NCBI RefSeq assembly: GCF_009856445.1
Contig: NZ_WMFA01000002.1
Location: forward strand, 682,001 to 746,000
DNA length: 64,000 nucleotides
Origin: Halobacillus litoralis
GTDB lineage: Bacteria > Bacillota > Bacilli > Bacillales > Halobacillaceae
Reading direction: 5' to 3'
Each line of letters opens with the position of its first letter. Position 1 is the first letter of the stretch. Below the pieces are notes generated by a model, which saw only the letters and a program-made list of their open reading frames with translations, was not told the DNA's origin and searched no databases. A program made the position numbers and the translations under genes. This document shows positions 27,074-36,331 of this stretch, in pieces.

Positions 27074-27838
27074 ATGACCCAATTGACAGTAGCCCAGGTA
27101 AAGGAAAGACTGAATGACGATACATTAACCTCTCAAGAGTTAGCTTTGTTTAAAGAGGATTCGAGAAAAGGGGTACAGCAACTTGTGCAGCGTTACCATA
27201 AGGAAATTCGTCAAAAGCAAGAGCTGAGAAGTCAGTATGAGAAAATGATGGTCTTTGAAGAAGATCTCTTCCAACGTGGATTCACACAGATTGCAGGAAT
27301 AGACGAAGCAGGGCGAGGGCCCATTGCCGGTCCTGTTGTGGCCGGTGCTGTTATTTTACCTCGTGATTATTACTTAGAAGGACTGAATGATTCGAAGAAG
27401 CTTTCTTTGAAGAATCGGGAGGCATACTTTGAGCGGATCAAAGCCGATGCTGATTGGGGTGTAGGTATTGTCACGAATGAAGAGATAGATCAAATCAACA
27501 TATATCAAGCATCTAAACTTGCTATGAAGAGAGCCGTTGGAGATCTTTCAGGGCAACCGGAACATTTACTAATTGATGCGATGGAACTGGACGCGATTTC
27601 GAGTCCTCAAACAAAGCTCATTAAAGGGGACGAGAGAAGTGTTTCGATTGCTGCAGCAAGTGTCATTGCCAAAGTGACAAGAGACCGCATGATGGCTGAA
27701 ATAGACGAAAGGTATCCAATGTACGAGTTCCGTAACAATCAGGGATATGGAACAAAACCACACGTCGAAGCACTAAAAAGTCACGGGCCCTCTCCGGTTC
27801 ATAGAAAAACATTTGCCCCTGTGAAAGATCTGCTTTAA
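27074..27838 (+). CDS. rnhB: Ribonuclease HII
   Basis: Cleaves RNA in RNA-DNA hybrids, including single ribonucleotides in DNA. 254 residues. The active site opens with GIDEAGRGPIAGPVVAGAVI (Asp77, Glu78); later acidic positions include the DAMEL segment and the DE in MAEIDERYP. The N-terminal 70 residues are the helical extension typical of Bacillus RNase HII. Start at the ATG about ten bases after GGAGGG, giving the normal length. A cluster of ylqG and ylqH follows with short gaps. Confidence 0.95.
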   Translation: MTQLTVAQVKERLNDDTLTSQELALFKEDSRKGVQQLVQRYHKEIRQKQELRSQYEKMMVFEEDLFQRGFTQIAGIDEAGRGPIAGPVVAGAVILPRDYYLEGLNDSKKLSLKNREAYFERIKADADWGVGIVTNEEIDQINIYQASKLAMKRAVGDLSGQPEHLLIDAMELDAISSPQTKLIKGDERSVSIAAASVIAKVTRDRMMAEIDERYPMYEFRNNQGYGTKPHVEALKSHGPSPVHRKTFAPVKDLL

Positions 27839-27856
27839 GAAAGGGATGAAAAAGAG

Positions 27857-29713
27857 ATGAATCATATAATCAATGGTCTTACACGTTTATCTACCCACGC
27901 ACCTCTGTCTGCTGAACTTAAATCAGGCCAACTGATAAAAGGGAAAGTCATTCAATCCCTGCAAGACAACAAAGTTGTGGTGAACTTGGGAAAGAAAAGT
28001 GTGGAAGCTATCGTGAGTCAGTCGTTGATGAAAGGTTCATCTTATTTATTCCAAATCGAGCAGGTTGAACCATCTCTCTTATTACGAGCTGTCTCTCGTT
28101 CTGAAGCGCGTTCAGAACAATTAGATCATGCATCGCTTTTAAAGCAAATAGGTGTAAAAGTAAACAAAGACAACCTGTCACTGATGAAAGCTATCGTTAA
28201 TTTAAAGGTACCATTGAATAAGAAAGATTTGGTCCAAGCGTTCAGCTTGGTACAGTCTTCTTCCAACCAGCCATTTTCACGCGATCTATTACTACATATG
28301 GTAAGCAGGAAGATGCCCATTCAACCTTCTGTATATGCGGCATTATCTATGAAATACACAGTTGAATATTCTCAAGCTTTGTCAGATGTTGAGCACCAAT
28401 TAGGCGGAAAATCACTCTCTCTTTCTGACGAAAAAATTTTATCAATGATTCGAACTTTACGAGCAGAACCAAACCCCTATGCAGACAGGGATGCTTTGAA
28501 TAGATTAAGCTCTAAACTAGCACAGGGTTCACAAGTGACTTTTCATCTCCTTAAGAAAGCCACGCTCATAGACAATAAGCATACCCTCTCATCATTTCAG
28601 GAAGAGTGGTCTCAAAACAACCCCGCCATGGATACGTTACCTTTTTCAAAAAGACGGGTAGCGGTTTCTTTACATCAGTTGTTACTAAATCAACTGCCTC
28701 TGACAGCTTCAGAAAATCAAACGATCAAACAATGGATGAATACATCGGAAAAAATCCTGTCACTCTGGGCACCGCAGCCTTCTGACAGTGATTTCTCCAT
28801 GTTGCCTCGCCAAATACGCAGCCATTGGTCGGAGACTTTAAGGAAAATGGTGGACCAAAAAATATTAGCACGAATAACTCCGCATTTGCAGGAGTCCACT
28901 AAGGTTTTTATGGATAAAGCCGTCACTTTTTCAGATCAGAGCCAGATTGAAAAACCCCCTTTTACAAGAACTGAATTTAGTTCTTTTGTTGCTACTATGC
29001 AAAAATTATTTGGAAAACAACTATCAATGGAGCAGCAAAAGCTCCTTGTTGAATCATTGCACGCATTAAGTCAACATGTATCCGTATCTGACAAAGACAA
29101 AATGTGGATCCAATTGAAAGCAATAGTAAATGAAACAGGTTTCAATGATGAGCATTTTCTAGCAAGAGCCCTTGAAAAGGGTGATGTACCTGTGCAGTCA
29201 GAAAGCTCATTAAAATCGTTGCTCATCAAGGCGGCAAATGAAGGTTCAGAAGTAAAAGCAGATACGGCAAATCGACTGATAAACCTCATCAATGGCACTC
29301 AAATTGCGTCCTACCAGGATAACCCTCAAACACTGCAAATAGCCCTTCAATTTCCAGGTGATTTCTTAGGGGCTTTAAAGGATGTTCACATGAACATGGA
29401 GGGACGGAAGAATGAGGATGGCCAAATAGATTCTGACTATTGTCATGTCATGTTCTACTTACATCTTTCTCAGCTGGAGGAAACCGTCATAGACCTTCAG
29501 ATCGTTGAACGCCGTGTCTCTGTCGTCATTTATAATGAGAAACCAGAGCTGGAAAAGCTTTTCAAACCGTATCAACAGAAATTAGAAATAGGCTTAGAAA
29601 AGGCGGGGTTTGAATTGAACTCTTTGAAGGCACGTGTCACGAAAGAAGTCTCGAAAACCCCTGGGTCCAACATAAATGAGGAGGGGATAGAAGGGGTGGA
29701 TCTCAGAATATGA
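27857..29713 (+). CDS. ylqG: YlqG, large protein with a FliK-like C-terminal region
   Basis: 618 residues, function unknown. The N-terminal part contains a hydrophobic/beta segment (SGQLIKGKVIQSLQDNKVVVNLGKKSVEAIV) as found in FliK-type proteins; the middle is long, Ser/Gln-rich and poorly conserved. The C-terminal 110 residues (from about VHMNMEGRKNEDG to LKARVTKEV) resemble the flagellar hook-length control domain Flg_hook: paired beta strands followed by a helix with ELEKLFKPYQQKLEIGLEKAG. It overlaps ylqH by four bases. The true FliK of the organism is encoded at 47.9 kb, so this is a second, divergent member. B. subtilis YlqG is shorter. No membrane segments are seen. Confidence 0.85.
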   Translation: MNHIINGLTRLSTHAPLSAELKSGQLIKGKVIQSLQDNKVVVNLGKKSVEAIVSQSLMKGSSYLFQIEQVEPSLLLRAVSRSEARSEQLDHASLLKQIGVKVNKDNLSLMKAIVNLKVPLNKKDLVQAFSLVQSSSNQPFSRDLLLHMVSRKMPIQPSVYAALSMKYTVEYSQALSDVEHQLGGKSLSLSDEKILSMIRTLRAEPNPYADRDALNRLSSKLAQGSQVTFHLLKKATLIDNKHTLSSFQEEWSQNNPAMDTLPFSKRRVAVSLHQLLLNQLPLTASENQTIKQWMNTSEKILSLWAPQPSDSDFSMLPRQIRSHWSETLRKMVDQKILARITPHLQESTKVFMDKAVTFSDQSQIEKPPFTRTEFSSFVATMQKLFGKQLSMEQQKLLVESLHALSQHVSVSDKDKMWIQLKAIVNETGFNDEHFLARALEKGDVPVQSESSLKSLLIKAANEGSEVKADTANRLINLINGTQIASYQDNPQTLQIALQFPGDFLGALKDVHMNMEGRKNEDGQIDSDYCHVMFYLHLSQLEETVIDLQIVERRVSVVIYNEKPELEKLFKPYQQKLEIGLEKAGFELNSLKARVTKEVSKTPGSNINEEGIEGVDLRI

Positions 29714-29979
29714 ATGAAAAAAGAAAAGAAGCCATTGCTTTGACTTATCAATCTGAAAAAGCGGCTGCTCCCGAGGTTGTGGCAAAAGGGAAGGGCATCA
29801 TTGCTGAAAATATATTAAAAGCAGCAGAAGAGCATCAAGTTCCTGTACAAGAAGACGCTACGCTCGTCGAATTGCTTTCGGAGTTGAACATCAATGAACA
29901 AATCCCGGAAGATCTTTATCAGGTGGTTGCTGAAGTTTTCGCCTTCATTTACAACGTTGAGCAGGAACTTAATAAATAA
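29710..29979 (+). CDS. ylqH: YlqH, stand-alone homologue of the FlhB cytoplasmic C-terminal fragment
   Basis: 89 residues. It aligns by eye with the end of FlhB encoded at 56.9 kb: KEAIALTYQ against YAIAIKYDE, APEVVAKGKGIIAENIL against APYVVAMGVDFIALKIK, and PEDLYQVVAEVFAFIYNVEQEL against DEQFYKAVAEVLAYVYQLERKM. The protein begins about where FlhB is self-cleaved at NPTH, and it lacks that motif and the membrane domain. It thus mimics the cleaved FlhB-CC piece that faces FliK in the export switch. It overlaps ylqG (ATGA), so the pair is translationally coupled. The role is unproven. Confidence 0.88.
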   Translation: MNEKRKEAIALTYQSEKAAAPEVVAKGKGIIAENILKAAEEHQVPVQEDATLVELLSELNINEQIPEDLYQVVAEVFAFIYNVEQELNK

Positions 29980-29989
29980 CACTTTTGTA

Positions 29990-30350
29990 AGGCTATGACA
30001 GGATAGTGAAGGCTCGTCATCGAGTTGTTTTCGGTGTTCATGGCCTTGTATTTCCAGTCGTGCCTAACCAGGTGAATGCCGCATTGGTACTCCTGTGTAG
30101 GAGTCTCGCAGCTTCCCAGCATCCCATGGGTGATGGTGATAAACGAACCCTCAAGGGACGCATATTTCCGCTTGTCCAGTAGACATAAGGCGCTTTGTAA
30201 CAGCATTTTATTGGGGAAAACACAGATTTGAGCGCTCCATAGATCTGGGAAGTTCCTTTCTAATGGCAGAGGCTCCCCGCGATCCCGTGGAAAGCAAGAT
30301 ATTCCCCGCAGCTCCATTCACTAACCAGAAATATTGAAAATGAGTTTTCC
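29990..30350. repeat. Decayed inverted-repeat element C
   Basis: The right part (30263-30345) clearly follows element B's right arm: GGCTCCCCGCGATCCCGTGG, then GAAAGCAAGATATTCCCCGC, against GGCTCACCGCGCTCCCGCGG and GAAAGCGAGCTATTCCCCGC, ending in a degraded TGAAAATGAGTTTTCC. The left arm is hardly recognisable. No gene is inside; the longest open frames cross the repeat and lack ribosome binding sites. The rest of the gap to sucC holds only a promoter. Confidence 0.6.
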
Positions 30351-30467
30351 TCAATCGAGGGGATGTTTGGAGGAAATGGATAGGGTAAATTTATCATTTT
30401 TAATCTAGTTTACATAATAATATACCTGGTAATCTATTGAATTTTTCGACAGATATCTAGCTTAGTA

Positions 30468-30497
30468 TGGACAATTGATAGCGTTTTTTTATACAAT
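30468..30497 (+). promoter_or_regulatory. Promoter of sucCD
   Basis: TGGACA, an 18-base spacer, TACAAT: five of six matches at each hexamer. It lies about 35 bases before sucC. A partly cre-like TGATAGCGTTTTTT occupies the spacer. Confidence 0.55.
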
Positions 30498-30531
30498 GTA
30501 CATGCAGTGAAATTTGATGGGAGGATGAAAC

Positions 30532-31692
30532 ATGAACATTCACGAGTATCAAGGAAAAGAAATCATGCGTGATTTTGGCGTATCTGTGCCAAATGGACAC
30601 GTCGCATATACCGTAGATGAAGCTGTCGAAGCAGCAAAGAAATTAGGTAGCGATGTCACAGTTGTCAAAGCGCAGATCCACGCAGGTGGCCGCGGGAAAG
30701 CCGGCGGAGTCAAAATTGCTAAAAATCTTGACGAGGTGCGTACATACGCTGACGAAATACTAGGAAAAACTCTTGTAACCCATCAGACTGGACCAGAAGG
30801 CAAAGAAGTAAAGCGCTTACTTATCGAAGAAGGCTGCGATATTAAGAGCGAGTACTATGTCGGTCTTGTTCTCGATCGCGCGACTAGCCGTGTGACGATG
30901 ATGGCATCTGAAGAAGGTGGCACAGAAATTGAGGAAGTCGCAGAAAAGACTCCTGAAAAAATCTTCAAAGAAGTCATTGATCCTGTGACAGGTCTTACAC
31001 CATTCCAGGCGCGTCGACTTGCATTTAATATTAATATTCCGAAAGAATCTTTAGGAAAAGCAGTTAAGTTTATGCTTGGCCTTTATGACGTCTTTGTACA
31101 AAAGGATTGCTCTGTTGCAGAAATCAACCCACTTGTTACAACAGGTGACGGGGAAGTAATGGCGCTTGACTCCAAGTTAAACTTTGACGATAACGCTCTT
31201 TTCCGTCAAAAAGACATTGCTGAACTTCGTGATCTTGAAGAAGAAGATCCAAAAGAAGTAGAAGCATCCAAATACGACCTTAGTTACATCGCACTTGATG
31301 GAAACATTGGCTGTATGGTTAATGGTGCAGGTCTTGCGATGGCTACCATGGATACAATCAAACACTATAGTGGAGACCCTGCCAACTTCCTGGATGTCGG
31401 AGGCGGCGCTACAACAGAAAAAGTTACCGAAGCTTTCAAAATCATCCTTTCTGATGAAAATGTAAAAGGAATTTTCGTTAACATCTTCGGAGGCATTATG
31501 AAATGTGATGTCATCGCTGAGGGTGTGGTTGAAGCGACGAAACAAATCGGACTTACATTGCCGCTCGTTGTTCGTCTGGAAGGTACGAACGTAGATGCTG
31601 GGAAGAAAATTCTTGATGAATCAGGCTTGAACATCACTTCTGCAGATTCTATGGCAGAAGGCGCACAAAAAATCGTTGAACTAGTCAAGTAA
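30532..31692 (+). CDS. sucC: Succinate-CoA ligase [ADP-forming], beta subunit
   Basis: Citric acid cycle enzyme that converts succinyl-CoA to succinate with ATP formation. 386 residues: ATP-grasp domain at the N-terminus ([35 protein letters not shown]) and a C-terminal CoA-ligase domain with [30 protein letters not shown] and [13 protein letters not shown]. The start follows GGAGGATG. sucD is 17 bases downstream. The gene sits after ylqH as in B. subtilis, but is separated by element C. Confidence 0.97.
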   Translation: MNIHEYQGKEIMRDFGVSVPNGHVAYTVDEAVEAAKKLGSDVTVVKAQIHAGGRGKAGGVKIAKNLDEVRTYADEILGKTLVTHQTGPEGKEVKRLLIEEGCDIKSEYYVGLVLDRATSRVTMMASEEGGTEIEEVAEKTPEKIFKEVIDPVTGLTPFQARRLAFNINIPKESLGKAVKFMLGLYDVFVQKDCSVAEINPLVTTGDGEVMALDSKLNFDDNALFRQKDIAELRDLEEEDPKEVEASKYDLSYIALDGNIGCMVNGAGLAMATMDTIKHYSGDPANFLDVGGGATTEKVTEAFKIILSDENVKGIFVNIFGGIMKCDVIAEGVVEATKQIGLTLPLVVRLEGTNVDAGKKILDESGLNITSADSMAEGAQKIVELVK

Positions 31693-31709
31693 GAAAGGCG
31701 GGTAATCAG

Positions 31710-32612
31710 ATGAGTGTATATATTGATAAGAACACAAAAGTCATTGTTCAAGGAATTACAGGATCGACAGCACTTTTCCATACAAAACAAATGGTTGAGT
31801 ATGGTACACAAATTGTGGGCGGTGTAACGCCTGGTAAAGGCGGCACTGAGGTTGAAGGAATTCCAGTCTTTAATACAGTTGCAGAAGCTGTAGAGAAAAC
31901 TGGAGCAAATGCTTCCGTCATATATGTCCCTGCACCGTTTGCAGCGGATGCCATCATGGAAGCGACAGATTCAGAAATGGATCTTGCTATTTGCATCACT
32001 GAACATATTCCTGTTTTGGATATGATCAAAGTTAAACGTTACATGGAAGGAAAGAAAACTCGCCTTGTGGGACCGAACTGTCCTGGTGTCATCACTCCTG
32101 ATGAATGTAAGATCGGCATCATGCCTGGTTACATCCATAAAAAAGGTCATGTAGGCGTCGTTTCTCGTTCTGGTACACTGACATATGAAGCGGTCCATCA
32201 GCTTTCTGAAGCTGGCATTGGTCAATCCACTGCGGTAGGAATCGGCGGTGACCCTGTGAATGGGACCGATTTCATCGATGTCCTGAAGGCTTTCAATGAA
32301 GACCCTGATACTGAAGCGGTCATCATGATTGGTGAAATTGGCGGAACTGCCGAGGAGGAAGCAGCTGAATGGGTGAAAGCGAACATGAACAAACCTGTCG
32401 TCGGCTTCATTGGCGGTCGTACAGCCCCTCCAGGAAAACGCATGGGCCACGCTGGTGCAATTATTTCCGGTGGTAAAGGTACGGCTGATGAAAAAATCCG
32501 TGTCATGAACGAATGTGGAATCCAAGTGGCTGAAACACCTTCAGTGATGGGTGAAACATTAATCGGGGTTTTAAAAGATCAGAATTTATTCGATAAGTGT
32601 AAAACCCACTAA
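31710..32612 (+). CDS. sucD: Succinate-CoA ligase, alpha subunit
   Basis: CoA-binding subunit carrying the phosphohistidine intermediate. 300 residues. N-terminal Rossmann CoA-binding domain ([18 protein letters not shown]) and the active-site His247 in [24 protein letters not shown] and SRSGTLTYE are typical. The start follows AAAGGCGGG. A hairpin without a T tract is downstream. Confidence 0.97.
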   Translation: MSVYIDKNTKVIVQGITGSTALFHTKQMVEYGTQIVGGVTPGKGGTEVEGIPVFNTVAEAVEKTGANASVIYVPAPFAADAIMEATDSEMDLAICITEHIPVLDMIKVKRYMEGKKTRLVGPNCPGVITPDECKIGIMPGYIHKKGHVGVVSRSGTLTYEAVHQLSEAGIGQSTAVGIGGDPVNGTDFIDVLKAFNEDPDTEAVIMIGEIGGTAEEEAAEWVKANMNKPVVGFIGGRTAPPGKRMGHAGAIISGGKGTADEKIRVMNECGIQVAETPSVMGETLIGVLKDQNLFDKCKTH

Positions 32613-32624
32613 TTAAATGAAGAA

Positions 32625-32656
32625 AGAGGCCGTATCGATGAACAGGTACGGCCTCT
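32625..32656 (+). other. Hairpin after sucD (terminator-like, no T tract)
   Basis: A perfect 10-bp stem AGAGGCCGTA / TACGGCCTCT with a 12-base loop, followed by AAATTATGG. Without a T run it is more likely a 3'-end stabiliser or weak terminator. dprA starts shortly after, so read-through is possible. Confidence 0.5.
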
Positions 32657-32679
32657 AAATTATGGAAATGAGGTGCCTG

Positions 32680-33561
32680 ATGAAAGACCGTAGAACACGC
32701 TTACTCCTTCTTCATGATTCTCCTCACATGACAAGACCGCTCGTGAGAAAATTACTTCAGATTGATGCTTCTTTATTTCACCCCTTTTCATGTTCAGCTT
32801 CACAGTTATCCAAAGATCTATCCATTCCTCTTTCTAGATCACAATCCATCCTCCGTCATATAACAGCACCTAATATAATGAAGAAACTCGACATATATGA
32901 TCAAAAATATACAATTGTCACCGTCTTTGATCATACTTATCCAGAGTCTTTAAAAACGATTCCCGACCCACCTTATGTCCTTTATACGCAAGGAGATGTA
33001 TCTTTTTTTCATAACCCCCTTTCCATCAGTGTAATCGGCACTCGGAAGCCGTCATCGTATGCATTTCCTTCTATGAAAGCTGTACTTATTCCTCTTATAA
33101 AATCCGGCTTTACCATAGTCAGTGGGATGGCACAGGGAATTGATCAACTTGCCCACACGTTAGCAAGTGAATACAATGGAAAAACAATTGCAGTTCTCGG
33201 TTCTGGATTTCAGCATATTTATCCTAAGAACAACCCTGCACTATACCATAACTTGTCTGTAAATCACTTAGTCATTAGTGAATACCCGCCAAACTGCCCC
33301 CCGAAAAAGTATCATTTCCCTGAGCGAAACCGCCTGATCGCCGGATTGACTCCGAGTACCTTTGTCATTGAAGCTCGATTGAAGAGTGGAACATTGATTA
33401 CAGTAGACCAGGCCTTGGAGCAGGGGAAAGATGTTTATGCACTTCCGGGCCCTGCAGGAAGGATAACCAGTGAAGGGTGTCATAAAATGATTAATGAGGG
33501 CGCAAAATTGGTTCATACGTATCACGACATTCTGGAAGATTGGTTAGAAAAATTTGAATAA
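32680..33561 (+). CDS. dprA: DNA-processing protein DprA (Smf)
   Basis: Loads RecA onto incoming single-stranded DNA during transformation. 293 residues: an N-terminal helical region and a Rossmann-like core with VIGTRKPSSYA, IVSGMAQGIDQLAH, VLGSGFQHIYPKNN, FPERNRLIAGL and SGTLITVDQALEQGKDVYALPGP. The start is the ATG after GAGGTGCCTG; an upstream in-frame ATG overlaps the hairpin region and has no ribosome binding site. Together with B. subtilis-like context this suggests competence genes are retained; whether the strain is transformable is unknown. Confidence 0.95.
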   Translation: MKDRRTRLLLLHDSPHMTRPLVRKLLQIDASLFHPFSCSASQLSKDLSIPLSRSQSILRHITAPNIMKKLDIYDQKYTIVTVFDHTYPESLKTIPDPPYVLYTQGDVSFFHNPLSISVIGTRKPSSYAFPSMKAVLIPLIKSGFTIVSGMAQGIDQLAHTLASEYNGKTIAVLGSGFQHIYPKNNPALYHNLSVNHLVISEYPPNCPPKKYHFPERNRLIAGLTPSTFVIEARLKSGTLITVDQALEQGKDVYALPGPAGRITSEGCHKMINEGAKLVHTYHDILEDWLEKFE

Positions 33562-33867
33562 TCCGTTACAAAGGTGTTACATTCAAGGGTGAGATTGGAC
33601 CAATTTGTGACTTTTTTGAAAAATATATGTTTGACAAACGGTTTCATTGTATTTAATAATAGGGAAGATTTATTTTATAAAAAGCTGATTCACCCACTAG
33701 CATGGAAAGATGACCACGTTCGAGTGACTTTTTCTTACTGGAGAAGACAGTTAGGCTTCCTTTTTCCATTTGATTAAGTTTTAGAGCGATAGGTAAATTA
33801 AAAAAACAAAAATGTAAAAAGAGTGTATGAAACATAAAGAGAAAACACCTCTATGGGAGGAACCTAT
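33562..33867 (+). other. Noncoding leader of topA
   Basis: About 300 bases without a supported gene. It holds a sigma-A promoter at 33631-33660 and an A-rich leader of about 200 bases. A short open frame at 33574-33777 spans the promoter, has a poor ribosome binding site and resembles nothing I know; not called. Confidence 0.5.
33631..33660 (+). promoter_or_regulatory. Promoter of topA
   Basis: A perfect TTGACA, an 18-base spacer, AATAAT (five of six). It implies a 5' untranslated region near 200 bases. Confidence 0.6.
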
Positions 33868-35943
33868 ATGGCAGATTATCTGGTAATAGTAGAATCACCT
33901 GCAAAAGCAAAAACAATTGAACGATACCTGGGAAAGAAATATAAAGTCAAAGCATCCCTTGGACATGTGCGTGACTTGCCTAAGAGTCAAATGGGTGTGG
34001 ACGTTGAAAATGAATTCAATCCCAAATATATAACGATCAGGGGAAAAGGCCCTGTTTTAAAAGAGCTAAAAACCGCCGCCAAAAAGGCAAAGAAAGTTTA
34101 TCTCGCTGCCGACCCCGACCGTGAAGGGGAAGCGATTGCCTGGCATTTAGCCCACAGTTTGGAAATTGATGATACTTCAGATTGTAGAGTCGTTTTCAAC
34201 GAAATCACCAAAGAAGCAATAAAAGATTCATTTAAACACCCGAGATCGATCGATTCAGATCTGGTGGATGCTCAACAGGCCCGCCGGATTCTTGACCGCC
34301 TTGTCGGATATAACATCAGCCCGATTCTTTGGAAGAAAGTGAAAAAGGGCTTGAGTGCGGGTCGTGTTCAATCCGTTGCCGTGAAAATTATCATTGATCG
34401 CGAAAATGAAATTAAAAAATTCCAACCCGAAGAATATTGGACCATTGAAGCTGATTTCTTAAAAGAAAAAGAGACCTTTGAAGGTTCCTTTTACGGTGTT
34501 GATGGCAAGAAAAAGGATTTGAAAACACAGGATGATGTTGATGAAATCCAAAAGCGGATGAAAGGAAAAGATTTCTCTGTAGAGAAAGTAAACAAAAGAG
34601 AAAGAAAAAGGAACCCGTCTCTTCCTTTCACCACTTCCTCACTGCAGCAGGAAGCGGCACGTAAATTGAACTTCCGTGCGAAGAAGACAATGATGATTGC
34701 TCAACAGCTTTATGAAGGAATCGATCTTGGCGGAAAGCAGGGGACTACTGGTTTAATTACGTATATGCGTACGGATTCCACACGTTTGTCGAATTCGGCC
34801 AAAGAGGACGCTAAGCAATACATCGAAGGTAATTTCGGTAAAGAGTTTCTTGGTCAAAGCAAAGGGGCCAAAAAGCAAGAAGGAGCACAAGATGCACACG
34901 AGGCCATCAGGCCTACAGGAGCAGATCGTGATCCAAAAGCTATGAAGAGCATATTATCCCGTGATCAGTATCGTCTGTATAAATTGATTTGGGACAGGTT
35001 TATAGCAAGCCAAATGGCGCCAGCCGTGTTGGATACAATGACTGTACACCTTTACAATGAAGGGGTGGAATTCAGAGCTACAGGTTCTGAAGTGAAATTC
35101 AAAGGGTTTATGAAAGTGTATATTGAAGGTCGGGATGATAATAAGAAAGAGAAAGACAAGCTTTTGCCTCATCTTGAAGAAGGGATGACTGTAAAAGCAG
35201 AAGAAATCCAACCGAACCAACACTTCACGCAGCCTCCTCCAAGGTATACGGAAGCGCGTCTGGTTAAGACACTTGAGGAGCTCGGGATCGGGCGTCCTTC
35301 AACTTATGCACCAACCCTTGATACCATTCAGCGTCGTGGTTATGTCGCTCTGGATAATAAACGTTTTATTCCAACGGAGCTCGGAGAAATTGTTCTTGAG
35401 CAATTGAGAGAGTACTTCCCGGAAATCATTGACGTCGATTTTACGAAAGGTATGGAAGATGACCTTGATGCAATTGAGGATGGAAAAGAGGATTGGGTGA
35501 ATATCATCAGCCAATTCTATAATGGTTTTCAGCCTCGCTTAGAAAAAGCGGAAAAAGAAATGGAAGAAATTGAAATAAAAGATGAGCCTGCAGGAATTGA
35601 TTGCGAGAAATGTGGGCATGAAATGGTCTATAAAATGGGGAGGTACGGGAAGTTCCTTGCATGCTCGAATTTCCCTGACTGCCGCAATACGAAACCGATT
35701 CTTAAAAAGGTCGGAGTCACTTGTCCGAAATGTAAAGATGGAGAAGTCGTTGAACGGAAAAGTAAGAAAAACCGCAAGTTCTTTGGTTGTGAAAACTATC
35801 CTGATTGTGACTTCATATCTTGGGATAAGCCAATCAGCAGACCTTGTCCGAAATGTGAATCTCTCCTTGTGGAGAAGAAGTCGAAGAAGGGCACTCAGAT
35901 TCAGTGTACCGAATGTGACTATAAAGAAGAGCCTCAATCATGA
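33868..35943 (+). CDS. topA: DNA topoisomerase I
   Basis: Type IA topoisomerase that relaxes negative supercoils. 691 residues. N-terminal TOPRIM domain ([19 protein letters not shown], the acidic motif [13 protein letters not shown]), catalytic Tyr299 in YMRTDSTR, and three C-terminal zinc-ribbon modules with CxxC pairs: [16 protein letters not shown] and CPKCESLL. Start at the ATG after GGGAGG, giving the same length as B. subtilis TopA; an in-frame ATG 15 bases earlier overlaps the ribosome binding site. A terminator follows, and trmFO, usually next, is missing. Confidence 0.97.
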   Translation: MADYLVIVESPAKAKTIERYLGKKYKVKASLGHVRDLPKSQMGVDVENEFNPKYITIRGKGPVLKELKTAAKKAKKVYLAADPDREGEAIAWHLAHSLEIDDTSDCRVVFNEITKEAIKDSFKHPRSIDSDLVDAQQARRILDRLVGYNISPILWKKVKKGLSAGRVQSVAVKIIIDRENEIKKFQPEEYWTIEADFLKEKETFEGSFYGVDGKKKDLKTQDDVDEIQKRMKGKDFSVEKVNKRERKRNPSLPFTTSSLQQEAARKLNFRAKKTMMIAQQLYEGIDLGGKQGTTGLITYMRTDSTRLSNSAKEDAKQYIEGNFGKEFLGQSKGAKKQEGAQDAHEAIRPTGADRDPKAMKSILSRDQYRLYKLIWDRFIASQMAPAVLDTMTVHLYNEGVEFRATGSEVKFKGFMKVYIEGRDDNKKEKDKLLPHLEEGMTVKAEEIQPNQHFTQPPPRYTEARLVKTLEELGIGRPSTYAPTLDTIQRRGYVALDNKRFIPTELGEIVLEQLREYFPEIIDVDFTKGMEDDLDAIEDGKEDWVNIISQFYNGFQPRLEKAEKEMEEIEIKDEPAGIDCEKCGHEMVYKMGRYGKFLACSNFPDCRNTKPILKKVGVTCPKCKDGEVVERKSKKNRKFFGCENYPDCDFISWDKPISRPCPKCESLLVEKKSKKGTQIQCTECDYKEEPQS

Positions 35944-35958
35944 TCTAGTTATAAAACC

Positions 35959-35998
35959 AAGAGTCTATGACTATCCTTTTAGTTATAGACTCTTTTTT
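35959..35998 (+). terminator. Terminator after topA
   Basis: A 14-bp stem AAGAGTCTATGACT / AGTTATAGACTCTT (one G-U) with an 8-base loop, ending in TTTTTT. Confidence 0.88.
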
Positions 35999-36124
35999 AT
36001 TTGTTTCAACAGATGTTGGATTACATGACAGCTGCTAAACAGATCAAAGGTGCAACCTAAGACTTAAAGAATAGGGATAAATTATGAAATCGATGACCAG
36101 TTTTTATGGAACGTAAGTTTTTGA

Positions 36125-36153
36125 TTGACAGCTATAATATGGGACGCTATAAT
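36125..36153 (+). promoter_or_regulatory. Perfect consensus sigma-A promoter between topA and xerC
   Basis: TTGACA, exactly 17 bases, TATAAT: all twelve positions match. A direct repeat of GCTATAAT (36131-36138 and 36146-36153) overlaps it, and a dyad AAGTAT-AC-ATACTT lies about 12 bases downstream of the -10. It would give xerC a leader of about 170 bases. It occupies the interval where trmFO is found in relatives. Confidence 0.75.
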
Positions 36154-36272
36154 TACGCTTTGGTAAGTATACATACTTGACACATATCCTAATGAAACTA
36201 CGATTTCTGAGACTCCTTGGTTATTAAGAGTTGGAAACAATTCAGAATTTTGTTACATTTTAATTAAATGCA

Positions 36273-36302
36273 TTGTTATGTCTATGAGTGTTGTGATAAA
36301 AT
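36273..36302 (+). promoter_or_regulatory. Second possible promoter close to xerC
   Basis: TTGTTA, an 18-base spacer, TAAAAT, about 30 bases before the xerC start. Weaker than the upstream consensus promoter; both could be used. Confidence 0.4.
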
Positions 36303-36331
36303 TTAGACGCCTTTGAGAGGTGGCAGGAATT

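Noticed and set aside
33574-33777. A 67-codon open frame before topA
   Set aside because: It spans the likely topA promoter, begins at GTG with a poor ribosome binding site, and shows no recognisable family.
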